From Malania oleifera (Eukaryota; Streptophyta; Magnoliopsida; Santalales; Ximeniaceae), in the NCBI RefSeq assembly GCF_029873635.1, contig NC_080428.1, forward strand, positions 68,567,601 to 68,631,600: a stretch of 64,000 bases of DNA. The letters run 5' to 3'. The translations under genes and the position numbers were made by a program. Shown here piece after piece: positions 14,801 through 24,600 of this stretch (positions within the stretch are counted from its first letter, which is position 1; each line of letters begins with the position of its first letter). Below the pieces are notes generated by a model. The model saw nothing but the letters and a program-made list of their open reading frames with translations. It ran no database searches and was not told the origin of the DNA.

Positions 14801-17800
14801 GTCTCTCCTCTAGCCTCATGTGATGCTTTTGCATTACTAATCAATCATGTCTTCATTAAGTTTTCCTGATAGAAAGCATAAGTCATGTAAGATGCATAAT
14901 GATGCAGGGGCAGCATCGAGGATCTGCTGCCATGGGAGAGATTAGAAGAAGTTAAAGAGAGGAAGGGGAAGAGAGGAGAGACAAGATACAAGGGGGAAAC
15001 TCATGGTCATCTCAAATTCAAATTCATCAACAACTGCCCCCAACATGACTTTAACTTACTATTTATAAGAAAGCCTCTAAACACATGAAATTACTCATGT
15101 ATTCCTAACAACATTCAATTACAAACATGCCCCTAAAATACACAATTATTACAAACAAGCCCTCTACATAATCCTAATAAAAGCAAACTAACCACAAATA
15201 ATTAAACTAAGTATGTAACGCCTCGACCCTCTAGGAGGGGCCGGAGTGCTACTAAACATACATAACATACATTTCTCTAATACCATACATATGCAACCCG
15301 CCCAAATAAGAGGAACGGGTGTTCCATACTAATCTGTATAAACATACACAGCGAAAAAAACATATATCCTCTAAAACTTACCGGAGTTTCTAACTATTTC
15401 CCAACATACATACATACATACATACTACATCCATACTCTGCTATTACAACCCCCAAAAGGAACATAGCTACTGTCTATGACTCACCGACTTTGACAAAAC
15501 AAACAACGATCAAAATCCAGCTCGGTGGTACGCTAAACTCGATCCCTCGAAGGACCTGAAACATGAATTGTATGATAGAGTGAGACACCTCTCAGTAAGA
15601 CGGATTATATTATCATCAGTGTGTGGTTAACATGAGATTTCGTGTGTACATATTACTGCTAACTTTTAAATCATTTAACTGGCATTTTAAAACTATACTG
15701 AATTGTATATCTGAAAATACATACTATTGGCTCAATATAGTCCTTTCTATAGTAAATATGTCCATATATGCCTAGAAGATACAACCTGTATTGCTGACTT
15801 AGCGTTGTCACGCTAAACATAACATACAACATGCTTTCCCCCATGACGGGTTGTGCGGCTTGGAGGCTGGAACTAGCATATAGCCGACCGACTATAGCTA
15901 AGTCAAACATAAAGTAGTATGATGGTGCCTACCCTATACCTGAAGGCAGCGTCACTCAGAATTACTGCATCGGATGGAGCTCTGAAATTTCTACATCAAG
16001 GAGTACTTTACCCAGGCCACCAATCGCCTTTCCCATATCCACACTCTATCTAAGACATGTGGTTACACCCCTACAATATATATAGCTACGGTACCGTGCT
16101 CATAACATAACATCATATCAATAGGGTTATATAGTCATATATGGAAATTTACATCATATAAAATTGAAATTATAATTGATTTTCATGAAATTACATAAAA
16201 CAATAGCTGTTCGTAGTTTTGTAAAAATATCTGTTGTATATTGTCTCGGTAAAAACCGGCATATCATATATGTCATAAACTGTCTCAGTAAAAATCGGCA
16301 TATCATAAACTCGGCATCTAGCCGTCATATTACATATCGGCATATAGCCGCTGTATCATATCTCAACATATAACCATCATATCATATTAGTATTACACAA
16401 AACTTGCTCATTTATGCCAATTAAAAACTGTACTTATGCCACACAATTTTTCATTAGGTAATTCAAAAATACACAACTTCTTGAGAGAATAAATACTGTA
16501 CTGAAAATAGGGGTATGAGTATCTTCAAGTTGTTATTTTACTAAAATATAGATATATAACTAAATACAGGAAAACTGGAGATAATCAACCCTACCGCCTT
16601 TGGTTTGTTGTAAAATACCCCTATGATTTCAAATCTTAAATTCCCAACCGATGAAAACGTTCGGAAAGTCGAGTACTTTAATCTAAAAATATCATATTTG
16701 AATTTAATCAGTTGGTTTTGAAAATAAAGTCGATTAACCAAACCTTAGGCTCGGAAACCCTAGAAAAGCCGTAATTTTACACATATAAACATTTTCAACA
16801 TTTTAAATCGGTAAAATCCGCAAGATTAGCTGATATAATATAATCCCCTTACCTATTTTTCTAAAAAACGCTCCAAAAGGCTGAAACCCTAACTTTTTGG
16901 AGTGGGGCCCGAAATGCCGAGATCAAAAATCCACTCCGCTAGACTTGTAGAGAAATATTCCTAGATCTTAGTGATGACTTATGATCGTTGAATTTGGCGA
17001 CGATCGGCGAGAAAATCGAGGAAAGAGAGAGTATAGTTCATAGGTTAGAGAGAGAGAAAGAGAGAAAAGATATTTATTTTCAAAATATCTTATGTTTCTT
17101 CTCCTTTAAGTCTTTGACCCGGCTGCCCTCGTCGATGAAGTGGAGCATTTGTCGACGAGCCGCGGAAGGTCGTTCGTCAACGACCACAAGGCTTTGTCAA
17201 GGAACCTGAAGCCCGAAATTATTCCGGACTCTCGGTATCTCTTCGTCGACGAGGACCTGAACTTCGCCGACGATCCCTAGAAAGGCACTCGTCGAGGCCA
17301 TGCTGTTCCTGTTTCTGAATTTTCCATCCCTCTCTTTTATTTATTTATTTATTTATTTCTTGGGTCGGGTTACTACAAAGTAAGCACATTTGGGGTTAGG
17401 TTCCAATAAACTATTGTCCCTGTTCTTCAACACAGACCTCCAAATTAGGTCGAAATGATCCATCCAAATACCTGCTTCTTGTCCTACATCACGTAATTGT
17501 CAAGTGTGCTAGAGTGGGGAAAGATGAGGCTCTCCTGCTAATGGGACTTTGGCCTGTCGCTTCTGTTTCTTAGGCCTCACTTACCTGGTTTGGACTACCT
17601 GAAAACATTGTTCCTAATTTCAACAGAGTTCAATTTAGAGATGGGCATATTGCTATTTACAGTTTAGCATTCCAATCGCCTGAACTCTGTTGTGTTGTCA
17701 ACATAACTCGTTCAAATACATCTCTTGTTTATTTGAATAAGCTGCAAACTATTTGGTGGGAACTGAAGTTTCTTTCTATTTGCTGTGATATAATCTTTTA

Positions 17801-18412
17801 GCTCCCATTTCTTTCTTGTTATCCTGAATTTAATTACATGCAATAACCTCTCCAAGTGTGGGAGCAAGGTTGGATGCATCATTCCCTCCCCAGACCCCAA
17901 TGTCATGGGAGACGTGTGCATTGTGTCCATATTTTTTTTCTTTAGTATATACTTGGTAAAATTCTAATTTTATTATTGCATTGGAAGAAACTGTTGATTC
18001 CACTAGTGTCACTGCTGTTTATGTACTCCTGCCTTTTTTTAGAAGGGTCATGCTAACACTGCCCAAAGGCAATTGTTAATATTAACATTTTTTTTTCTGG
18101 AAATTTTCATCATTTAGTCAAAATCATCATATTCAAGCTCAACTACTGCATACAATGTGAGAATAGTTCTACAGACAATAAATCCTTCCTAAAATTGGTT
18201 TTATAATGTCATTCTTTATGTTCCTTGGTAACACTTGCAATTCACTAACCTAAATTAGCTGTTGCTTTTTTTTCCTTCATCAGTCATCATAAAATTTGCT
18301 GCATCAGTTTTCTTGTAATTCTTCATGACCAAATCAGTGTGTAAATTTGCAGGCTGAAATGGCAAGAGCAATGAGGAGGGAGAACATGCAATATGATGAG
18401 CATTATAGATAA
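4793..18412 (+). CDS. HVA22: HVA22-like protein (TB2/DP1/HVA22 family), five exons
   Basis: The coding exons are 4793-4854, 4956-4982, 5430-5552, 13560-13803 and 18353-18412, which join to 171 residues plus stop. All introns are GT-AG. Seen: start MGRGSENFLAVVTKGFDAL, then PAVALVYPMYASIRAIES, KWLRYWVLYSLITL, LPFWSYAKLIAVCWLVLP and YVYEHFIRPFYWNA, and a charged tail ending YDEHYR. These are the hydrophobic hairpin segments and signatures of the TB2/DP1/HVA22 domain (REEP/Yop1 relatives). The length and the long tail fit plant HVA22a-type proteins (about 175 residues). Family members sit in the ER membrane, shape tubules, and are often induced by ABA or stress. The usual E-W-L-P is E-V-L-P here. 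Upstream ATGs near 4597 and 4672 would be out-of-frame uORFs if the transcript starts before them. Introns 3 and 4 are 8.0 and 4.5 kb and full of transposons. Confidence 0.93.
5030..5295. mobile_element. MITE of Mutator type, in HVA22 intron 2
   Basis: The ends are inverted: GGGCAAAAGACA at the left and TGTCTTTTGTCC at the right. They are flanked by a perfect 9-bp direct repeat, AAAAAATTA, at 5021-5029 and 5296-5304. A 9-bp duplication with G-starting ends is the mark of Mutator-like elements. A second copy of the family lies at 20184-20418. The element is 266 bp and has no coding capacity. Confidence 0.75.
5823..6254. repeat. 217-bp tandem duplication in HVA22 intron 3
   Basis: Two adjacent copies, 5823-6039 and 6040-6254, share long stretches such as 'tatgaattatccttctagtt' and 'gttgtttaaatgtcatcat'. 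They end in the same 'aataggtgggaggttt'. Differences are scattered substitutions and a few short indels. The second copy runs directly into the copia LTR at 6251. Confidence 0.85.
6251..8400 (+). mobile_element. Ty1-copia fossil, truncated, in HVA22 intron 3
   Basis: A 272-bp LTR (6251-6522) begins TGTGACG and ends TTTCACA. It is followed a few bases later by a primer-binding site, TGGTATTAGAGC, complementary to initiator tRNA-Met. The internal part shows, in order, gag-like sequence, a CCHC knuckle (ECFKCKQKGHY) near 7170-7215, gag-pre-integrase, and integrase sequence up to about 8400. RT, RNase H and the 3' LTR are not seen. It is clearly broken in many places and looks old. Confidence 0.75.
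8448..9345 (-). mobile_element. Ty3-gypsy fossil, 3' part with one LTR, minus orientation
   Basis: The minus strand of about 8764-9345 reads as the C-terminal end of gypsy pol. KGHAMVHIRP, KKLYARTT, LPTHL and FNVEDW match the integrase/chromo-like tail of plant gypsy polyproteins. It is followed by a purine-rich tract (AAGGGAG) and an LTR-like block at about 8448-8754 starting TGTGATGG. A GGTGTCAGAGCC sequence resembling a tRNA-Met primer-binding site lies on the far side of that block. Broken and old. The LTR limits are approximate. Confidence 0.5.
9440..9850 (+). mobile_element. RTE-type LINE, 3' end
   Basis: Translation in mixed frames gives IAPVEYKIREGRLKWFGHLK and a later 'AEPN/SPTSGI' tail. 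This is the C-terminal signature of plant RTE-clade LINEs (R-W-F-G-H-V followed by a G-R-G-R-P motif). The 3' end has the TTG-rich tail typical of RTE elements (cttgttgttgttcttgttg at about 9835-9855). It is strongly 5'-truncated, and stops and frameshifts leave no intact ORF. Confidence 0.7.
9950..10786. mobile_element. hAT-like non-autonomous element in HVA22 intron 3
   Basis: The ends are TAGGTGTGACA at the left and TGATCACCCCTA(GA) at the right, which are inverted with mismatches. The exact 8-bp repeat GGAATGAT flanks it (9942-9949 and 10787-10794), as expected for hAT elements. Both flanks match uninterrupted copies of the local 240-bp repeat (GGAAGGAGATAACTC at about 11930), which supports the insertion site. 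The interior has 'cggttt'-rich ends. It also has a shorter inverted pair, GTGGGACAA at about 10252 and TTGTCCCACAT at about 10329, which may be a further insertion. Confidence 0.7.
11806..11860. repeat. (AT)n-(GA)n microsatellite
   Basis: An AT run passes directly into a GA run and then into the first decayed unit of the 240-bp repeat array. Confidence 0.85.
11860..12905. repeat. Tandem array with about 240-bp unit, HVA22 intron 3
   Basis: The anchor 'ttgtatagagatagag' recurs at 12177, 12413 and 12661, and a decayed start appears near 12902, giving periods of 236-248 bp. Each unit contains 'gaaggagataactctt', 'aaaagacacctattgg' and 'accttttagagagtgaatagg', followed by an AT-rich stretch with 'tttggttgttta'. 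Half-units lie at 11860-12130. Another piece flanks the hAT-like element at 9900-9950 and 10787-10930. No coding potential. Confidence 0.85.
14093..14234. mobile_element. Short foldback MITE
   Basis: CATGTTTG plus 'gaatggaatgga' at the left end is matched in inverse by 'ccattccta' and CAAACATG at the right end. The unit is about 140 bp. The target duplication is unclear. It lies in HVA22 intron 4. Confidence 0.5.
14900..17491 (-). mobile_element. Solo LTR (gypsy-like family), interrupted by another LTR
   Basis: The left part (14900-15213) starts TGATGCAGGGGCAGCATC. The right part (17383-17491) ends CTTCTTGTCCTACATCA. Both match the LTRs of the element at 28364-31305. The interrupting sequence is 15214-17377 plus its target duplication. 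Without it the LTR is about 423 bp, against 384 and 400 bp for the paired copies. Flanking 5-mers are CATAA and CGTAA, a target duplication with one mismatch. No internal region is present, so this is a fossil left by LTR-LTR recombination. Confidence 0.8.
15214..17377. mobile_element. 2.16-kb solo LTR nested in the solo LTR at 14900-17491
   Basis: It begins TGTAACGCCTCGACCC and ends GGGTCGGGTTACTACA, with TG...CA ends and short inverted termini. It is flanked by a perfect 5-bp duplication, AAGTA (15209-15213 and 17378-17382). The interior has tandem phrases ('gtctcggtaaaaaccggcat', 'catatagccg') and, near the right, many TCGTCGACG-type motifs. It carries no coding domains, so it is most likely the solo LTR of a long-LTR Ty3-gypsy family. 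A related, less complete copy lies at 740-1290. Confidence 0.75.
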
Positions 18413-20183
18413 TGAGCCAGAATTCTATGCATAGTTGAGACTCGGGGTTCGCTTTCTTTTCTTGATTTCATAATACATATATATATTGGAGAATGCTAAT
18501 CTAAGTTCACATTTTTGGCATCCGACCATAATACATATTGACTTGCTTCCCTTATCTTTGCTTCTTGAATGGGGGTTGAATTTTTTTCCCCCTCAAGAAC
18601 AAACTAATGGAAGTATTGTTATAGGGGTCATTCTTCTTTGCTTTTTGACCTAGAAAATCCATTATGTTTATTTTTGCTGGATCTGTGCCATCTAATTTTG
18701 AGTTTTGTGGCCATTTTTGGCTCCATTCCTCAGTGCAGTTGCTGCAAAAATGGGAAGTAAAGGACTTGTTTGGTATTATTGTTGGTGATGCGGTTTGCAA
18801 TTGCTGTTATGAATCCATTTACGAGTGTTATGGTTCGAGGTTGTCATTAAAAAAAAAAAAAAAAGCTGTAATTTGAGATTTTGACAACATTTGTGAGCAT
18901 GCATTTTGGGGTTTAAATTTGGTTTTATATAGATTTACATAAAATATAATGCAAGAAAGTGTATCAAGTTTCTTTTCTATCCACATTATAATATAGATTT
19001 AGGTTTGTATGGATTTAGAATTCAAAAACTGTATTTAGTTTTTTTTTCCTTGTCCACACAAACTGAACTTCAAAGCGCCAAAGTCCATGCTTTCAAACTC
19101 TACCTTAAGCATGATTTTTATTTGCCAATTGCAAAGTACTATTACATTTGAACTGAAAAATGATATACTAATTATAATATCCGAAATCTTTTTCAATTGC
19201 TGCACTAAACACTTTAATTTAGCAAGATGCACAAACGTGATAGTTTCTTAGGTACATGCAGTGCGCGAGCGGCCAAACATGGCCTAACAGGCCGATGCTT
19301 GTTTTCCCGCCGCAATAAAATCACTGTTTGGATACTCAGCTACTTTAGGCTGTGTTTGGTATCCCTTGAGAATGGGAATGGAGCTGGGAATCTGGGAATA
19401 TTATCCAGATGAAATTGCATAATTAGACTAGGAGTATGAATTAGTTCGTGTACGAAATCTAAAAGATGGGAACCCTAATTCTAACCATTCCTGTTTTGTA
19501 ATTCAAACATGTTGGGAAGTTTGGTCAGGGAAAAAAAATTCTTATTAGTTTGAGGTTCACCTCGACTATTACCTTTTTGACCATAAAATTATGAACTCTA
19601 CAAGATGAAATAAACAACACTTTTAAAGTCAGTCATGAGACAACATATATGTTAATGCCAAGCATCAGCTTTAGAATGAATAAGCAACTCATAAGGAGTT
19701 ATTTCTTCAGAGTATTTGCTGTCCATTTGTTGTTACAAGCGAAAAAATATAATTTGTTGTGGGATTCATATTCAAATTGGTCTAATCAAGTTCAATCGAA
19801 ATTGGCCATCCAATTGGCTTGATGAATCTCTTCCTAGTTGTTGACTTGGCCAACTCCTAGTCCAAATTGGGGGTCAGAGCAGGTTAACTCAACCTCTTTA
19901 GAAAAATTGATGCTTGGATTTGAACCTAATATTTAGGATAGACTAGAGAGATACAATAGGAGCTTAGTGTTACACCACCTTCAAATGTTAAGTAAAATTT
20001 TTTTTTTTTTTAAATATTCAAAATTTATTTAGATATTTATAAATGATTGTTTTACGTCTTAATTGACTGATATATGTGATTTTAATCAAGATCGTAATAA
20101 TATTCACATGGATTTAACAGTGTCATTTTTTATAAAATATAATTATATATAATATTATGCATACATATAAATGATATATATTA
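18413..20183. other. HVA22 3' region and intergenic DNA
   Basis: The first few hundred bases are probably the HVA22 3' UTR, and the T/A-rich stretch to about 18860 would suit polyadenylation. A 'ggctgtgtttggtatccc' phrase at about 19350 followed by 'gaatgggaatgga' looks like a MITE end whose partner was not found. No gene is seen. Confidence 0.5.
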
Positions 20184-20418
20184 GGGTAAAAGACATTGAA
20201 CTCTCCTGAAGTTTGACGAAAAGATAATCACCTCCCCTGAAGTTTCAAAAAAGTTCATGACCCATAAGATTTCAAGAATTTTAAAGATCTCTCTTGAGAT
20301 ATGCTAAAAAAATACAAATTATTTCTTGTATTTTGTAAAAAGAGAAGTTATTTGAAGAAAGGTTAGTGTTTTTTTGACAAACCTTAGTCGTTTTTATATT
20401 TAAGAACACCTTTTGCCC
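20184..20418. mobile_element. MITE of Mutator type, second copy of the 5030 family
   Basis: The ends are GGGTAAAAGACA and, at the right, CACCTTTTGCCC (inverted). Internal phrases such as 'gaagtttgacgaaaa' and 'gacaaacctta' resemble the copy at 5030-5295. Flanking 9-mers are TATATATTA and TATATAATC, matching at 7 of 9 positions, which is compatible with an old 9-bp duplication. Confidence 0.6.
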
Positions 20419-20960
20419 TATATAATCTTATGGCCTATCTAGTCTAGCAACCTTACCAAATTAGTCGCCAATGAGCCGAACCAAAATGGGCAGACCCCCG
20501 TCCCCCTCGATTTGAAGGGTGCAGGCCACTGCAGTGGGGAGCATTAAATTACACAATTCCTCCTACACCCTTTTCACTATCTCTAGGCCCCATGGGTCAC
20601 AATCCGGCTATTTTCAAAGATGTTGGGCTGTCGGTTTCACTGGATACCCAAAAAAGTGAAAATGGGCCCCGGCGGACCCGGCCCAGGGCTTCCTGAATAT
20701 TGGAATGGAGTTGGAGTCAACTAAAACCGACGCCGTTTCCCGCCAAACAAATCCAAGTACCGAGAAAGAGAAGGGACAAATCGGGGCGGGGGGGAGGGAA
20801 AGGGGAAATCCACATTTTGGCTTTGGCTTTATTTGTCAGCCAAAAAACTCCTGAAAGGACAAATCAACAATTCCCCCGTCATTCCCAGATTCCCTGCCTA
20901 CGTGGCCTTAACGGGACGAAACGAAATCGAGAATGACAGTTAAACTGTAGAGAGAGAAAC

Positions 20961-20996
<36 letters not shown>

Positions 20997-21030
20997 GTCA
21001 CCGACTCGCCAGAAAGGGAGGGAGGGAGAC

Positions 21031-21061
<31 letters not shown>

Positions 21062-21679
21062 AGGGAGAGGGGGAATCGAGGAGTGCAGGTGAAGGCGCAC
21101 GCAATTTTATTCGTTCATCTTCAAAGCATTTATCGAATATGCTCGCATCTCCCTGTATCGAATCGCGGCTTAACGACCTCAGAATCGTTCTGAGTGGCGA
21201 GTATTGGCGGATTCGTGAGCTATTCTCGCAGTGTAGGTAATGCAATGTCTTATTTCGTTGCTGTTTGGACGTACAATGATGCTTCGATGCTTTCGGGCTC
21301 GCGAATTCGCGAATTTTCGGGGTATGCGGGAGTGTTTGAATTTCTAGGGTTTTTGGGAATCTGGAGAAGTTGTTTTAGCTGTTCTGGAGCTGAGCGTTGA
21401 TTAGCGGAGGCTGTGTGCGTGACGGTAGGTTTTTGCTTGTATTACTTTGGATTTTTAGGGCTTTTGAACGGAGTTCTTGAGGTGGAAATTTAGATATTAG
21501 TTTTCTTATCGGAATGGGTTGAACGGAGAGTTTGGATTTTTTGGCAATCTAGTTCAGAAGTGTTGACAAGTTCTTTTATGGAGCGAAGTTGGAGCCCGGC
21601 CTTTGGATTTAAATATATTTTGGGTTGTTCAAATGGGTTTTGGCTCTACTGTTGGGCAGCACATGCTATTGATACTTGA
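20419..21679 (+). promoter_or_regulatory. Upstream and probable 5' UTR region of the PRAF gene, with GA tracts
   Basis: Long GA runs lie at about 20952-20995 and 21030-21070, just upstream of GC-richer DNA (21080-21420). This is typical of plant promoters and 5' UTRs with GAGA-like elements. A probable 5' UTR splice donor, 'gtgacg/gtaggt', occurs near 21425, which would put a 5' UTR intron before the start codon. The transcription start cannot be fixed from sequence. Confidence 0.4.
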
Positions 21680-24600
21680 ATGGCTGATTTGCAGAAAACC
21701 GGTGTGCCCGAGAGGGATATCGAGCAGGTTATTTGCTCTGCTGCCCTTACGCTGTGTTTTGGTTTACGAGTACCTATAATTCTATGACATTAAATGATAC
21801 CCTGTTTAGCTTTAATCTTGATGTTAACACGAAGCACATTGTTGGTGTTTTTTTATTAAAACAAAAAAAACAAAAGCAACTAAGTAAGTAGTTTTTCTAG
21901 TTTGCAGAAATTGCTGAGTGATATTCCCATCCTTGAGTACCTGAAGGCTGAAATCCAAATATTTTCTTGTCTCAATGCATTGTTCTCTGAGTAGCTGCCT
22001 TTATATGTCAATACTTGTGTTCTGTGTGAAATATCTACACTCCATTGTATTTTTCTGTAGTTCATGCATGAGACCAGATGATGCTGCATTCTTTCCTAAT
22101 ATTGTTCACATGGTCTCTGAAATAAACCCAATCGTTGCTTTTAATTATTGAGTTCCTTTGTTTCTTAGTTTAATTTAATTTTATTTATTTATTTATTTTT
22201 GCTTCCTTCTTGCATTTTTTTTTGAAATTCCAAACACATCTATTAATTCTCATTGCTATTGTTTCCCCTTCTGTTGCTATATTTTGATGCACCAATGGTG
22301 CTGGACTGGGAAATGTTATGCACTTGATATGACTCGCTGTTGTTAGATTATGCTTATTTATATACGCTGGTAGATCACATCTACAGATCGTCACTGTCCT
22401 TGTTTTATTTTGCAGGCCATTACAGCACTTAAGAAAGGTGCATATTTGCTGAAGTATGGACGCAGGGGGAAGCCCAAGTTCTGCCCATTTCGACTTTCTA
22501 ATGTAGGTTGCCGTGTGCTTAAAGAAAAGAACTTCAACATTTTATTTCTTACCTTCTCAACTGCAATTCCTTCTAATGGTGAAAATCAAACTGTTTCCAT
22601 GATACTTTTTTTCTATATAGGTTGTGTAGTCTACTCATTTTATCATACAAACAGAGGATTTCAAATTAATATTTCTGTTTCCTGTTAAAGAAAAGAAAAT
22701 CCCGAAGCATTAAAATTTGTAGATCACACTAGACAATCAAACTTTGAAATAAGCAAAATTTTAATTTGTTATAACAAACCGCAGGTTGATCTATATAATT
22801 CATTTAGAAGTGAATATTTCTAAAAGTATATTGATATTTAACATTCAAGTACCACGCAACTATCTAATAGAACAATGCTGAAGTGCATGTGTAAACTTCC
22901 ATTCATATCAGGTCCATAGCTCAGTGGTAGGGCATTTTACTTCTGATCATATATTGGATATGACATACAATTAAATAGCACATTATACTAAGTACACTTC
23001 CAAATTTTTAAGTTTTCATGTATGATGTTTTCTGATACCATATAAATATATATATATATTAAAAGGATACACTTTTCTGATAATATGCTATGAATCAACT
23101 TTGTGTATTATCTGTACCAAAGCAAGCACACTAAAAGACTTTATGGGGAGTCATTTTTGTATCTTTTTTTTTTTGGGATAGCAAAATAAGAATATCATTA
23201 ATAGATTAGGAATGTACAACCAGGAGAATAAGACAGATCCTTAGCGAAGTCTGGAAAAATCCAGACAAAAGCAAAGAAAAAACTGAAAACTAAAAGACCA
23301 ATGAAACCAGCAGAAACTAACAATCCAACACATAACACCATTCACACTAAATATCAGGAAAGCTCACCCCCTTAAATTCCCCTGCTCCACACACCAAAGA
23401 GAAGCCAAATAATATATCTTTCTCAAACCAGAAAATGCAAAGACTTCGTCCCTCAGAAAATTTGTGCGCAATGCACTTCAACCACAGCCCTTAAAATACT
23501 GTAAAGAATGCACATTTCCAGAGTGCTGCTCTTTCCTTTTTCCTGCCAAAACCAACAAAAGAAACTGCCAAAAAGTCCTCCACTGCTTTTGAACTCACCC
23601 AACATTTGCCTAGATAACCAAATAACTTATTCCATACCCTCCAAGCATAATCACAATGTATAAAAAGATGTATGCAGATTTTGAACAGTTAAAAACAAAG
23701 AATACATGTTTGGAAAGAGAGGCTTCAAAGGTCTCTTGACTTGCAGCAAGTTATTGGCATTAATTTTATCAAGTGCAACCAACCAAATGAAAGCCTTAAT
23801 TTTTTAGGGGAATTTGGCCTTTCAAATAGATTTATAAAGAGGAAAAATGGAATTAGAGCTAGTGATAAAATCACATATAGATTTGCAAGAATAAACCCCT
23901 GAATTGTCCAAAGACCAAGACTGACTATCCTCATCTAAAGAAAATTGATAATTATTCAGTAAGAAAAGCAAAGAGGATAGCTCTACTAACTCCCTATCAT
24001 CAACAACCTACGAAAATGAAAATCCCAAGAAGGTAGAGGACCATTTGGATCAACAACAAAGAATGAAATGGAACCATCCTACCTTGAACTCAAGCGAAAG
24101 AGGCAAGGAAAATAGGTGGACAAAACTACATCCCCCAACCAAGGATCTTTCCAAAAATGGATATTACTACCCCTTCCCACCAGAAATTTAATATGGGGAA
24201 TGAAAACAAGGTAAATATGAGAGATAGCTTTCCATGGACTCTCTGAAGAACATCTAAATCTCAAATTAATATCCCACCCATTCTCACCTAATCCATACAT
24301 GCTTTTTACAACTTTCTGCCACAAGGAGGAATTCTCTAGCAGGTATCTCCAAAGATATTTAGCTAGAAGGGTTGTGTTCCTAGACACCATATTTCCAATA
24401 CTTAACCCAATCTCCTGGTTAGACCTTCCCACCACCTTCCAACTTACCAAGTGATCCCTAAAGCCCCTTACCCCAGACCACAAGAAGTCCCTCTTTATCT
24501 TCTCAATCTTGCTAGTAACCCCCATCGGAATCTTAAAGATAGAAAGGAAGTATGAAGGGATACTAGAAAGACAAGCCTGGATGAGAGACGAGAGTAATTC

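Noticed and set aside
20940-21245. Minus-strand frame of Ser/Leu repeats
   Set aside because: Product of the GA microsatellites in the PRAF upstream region.
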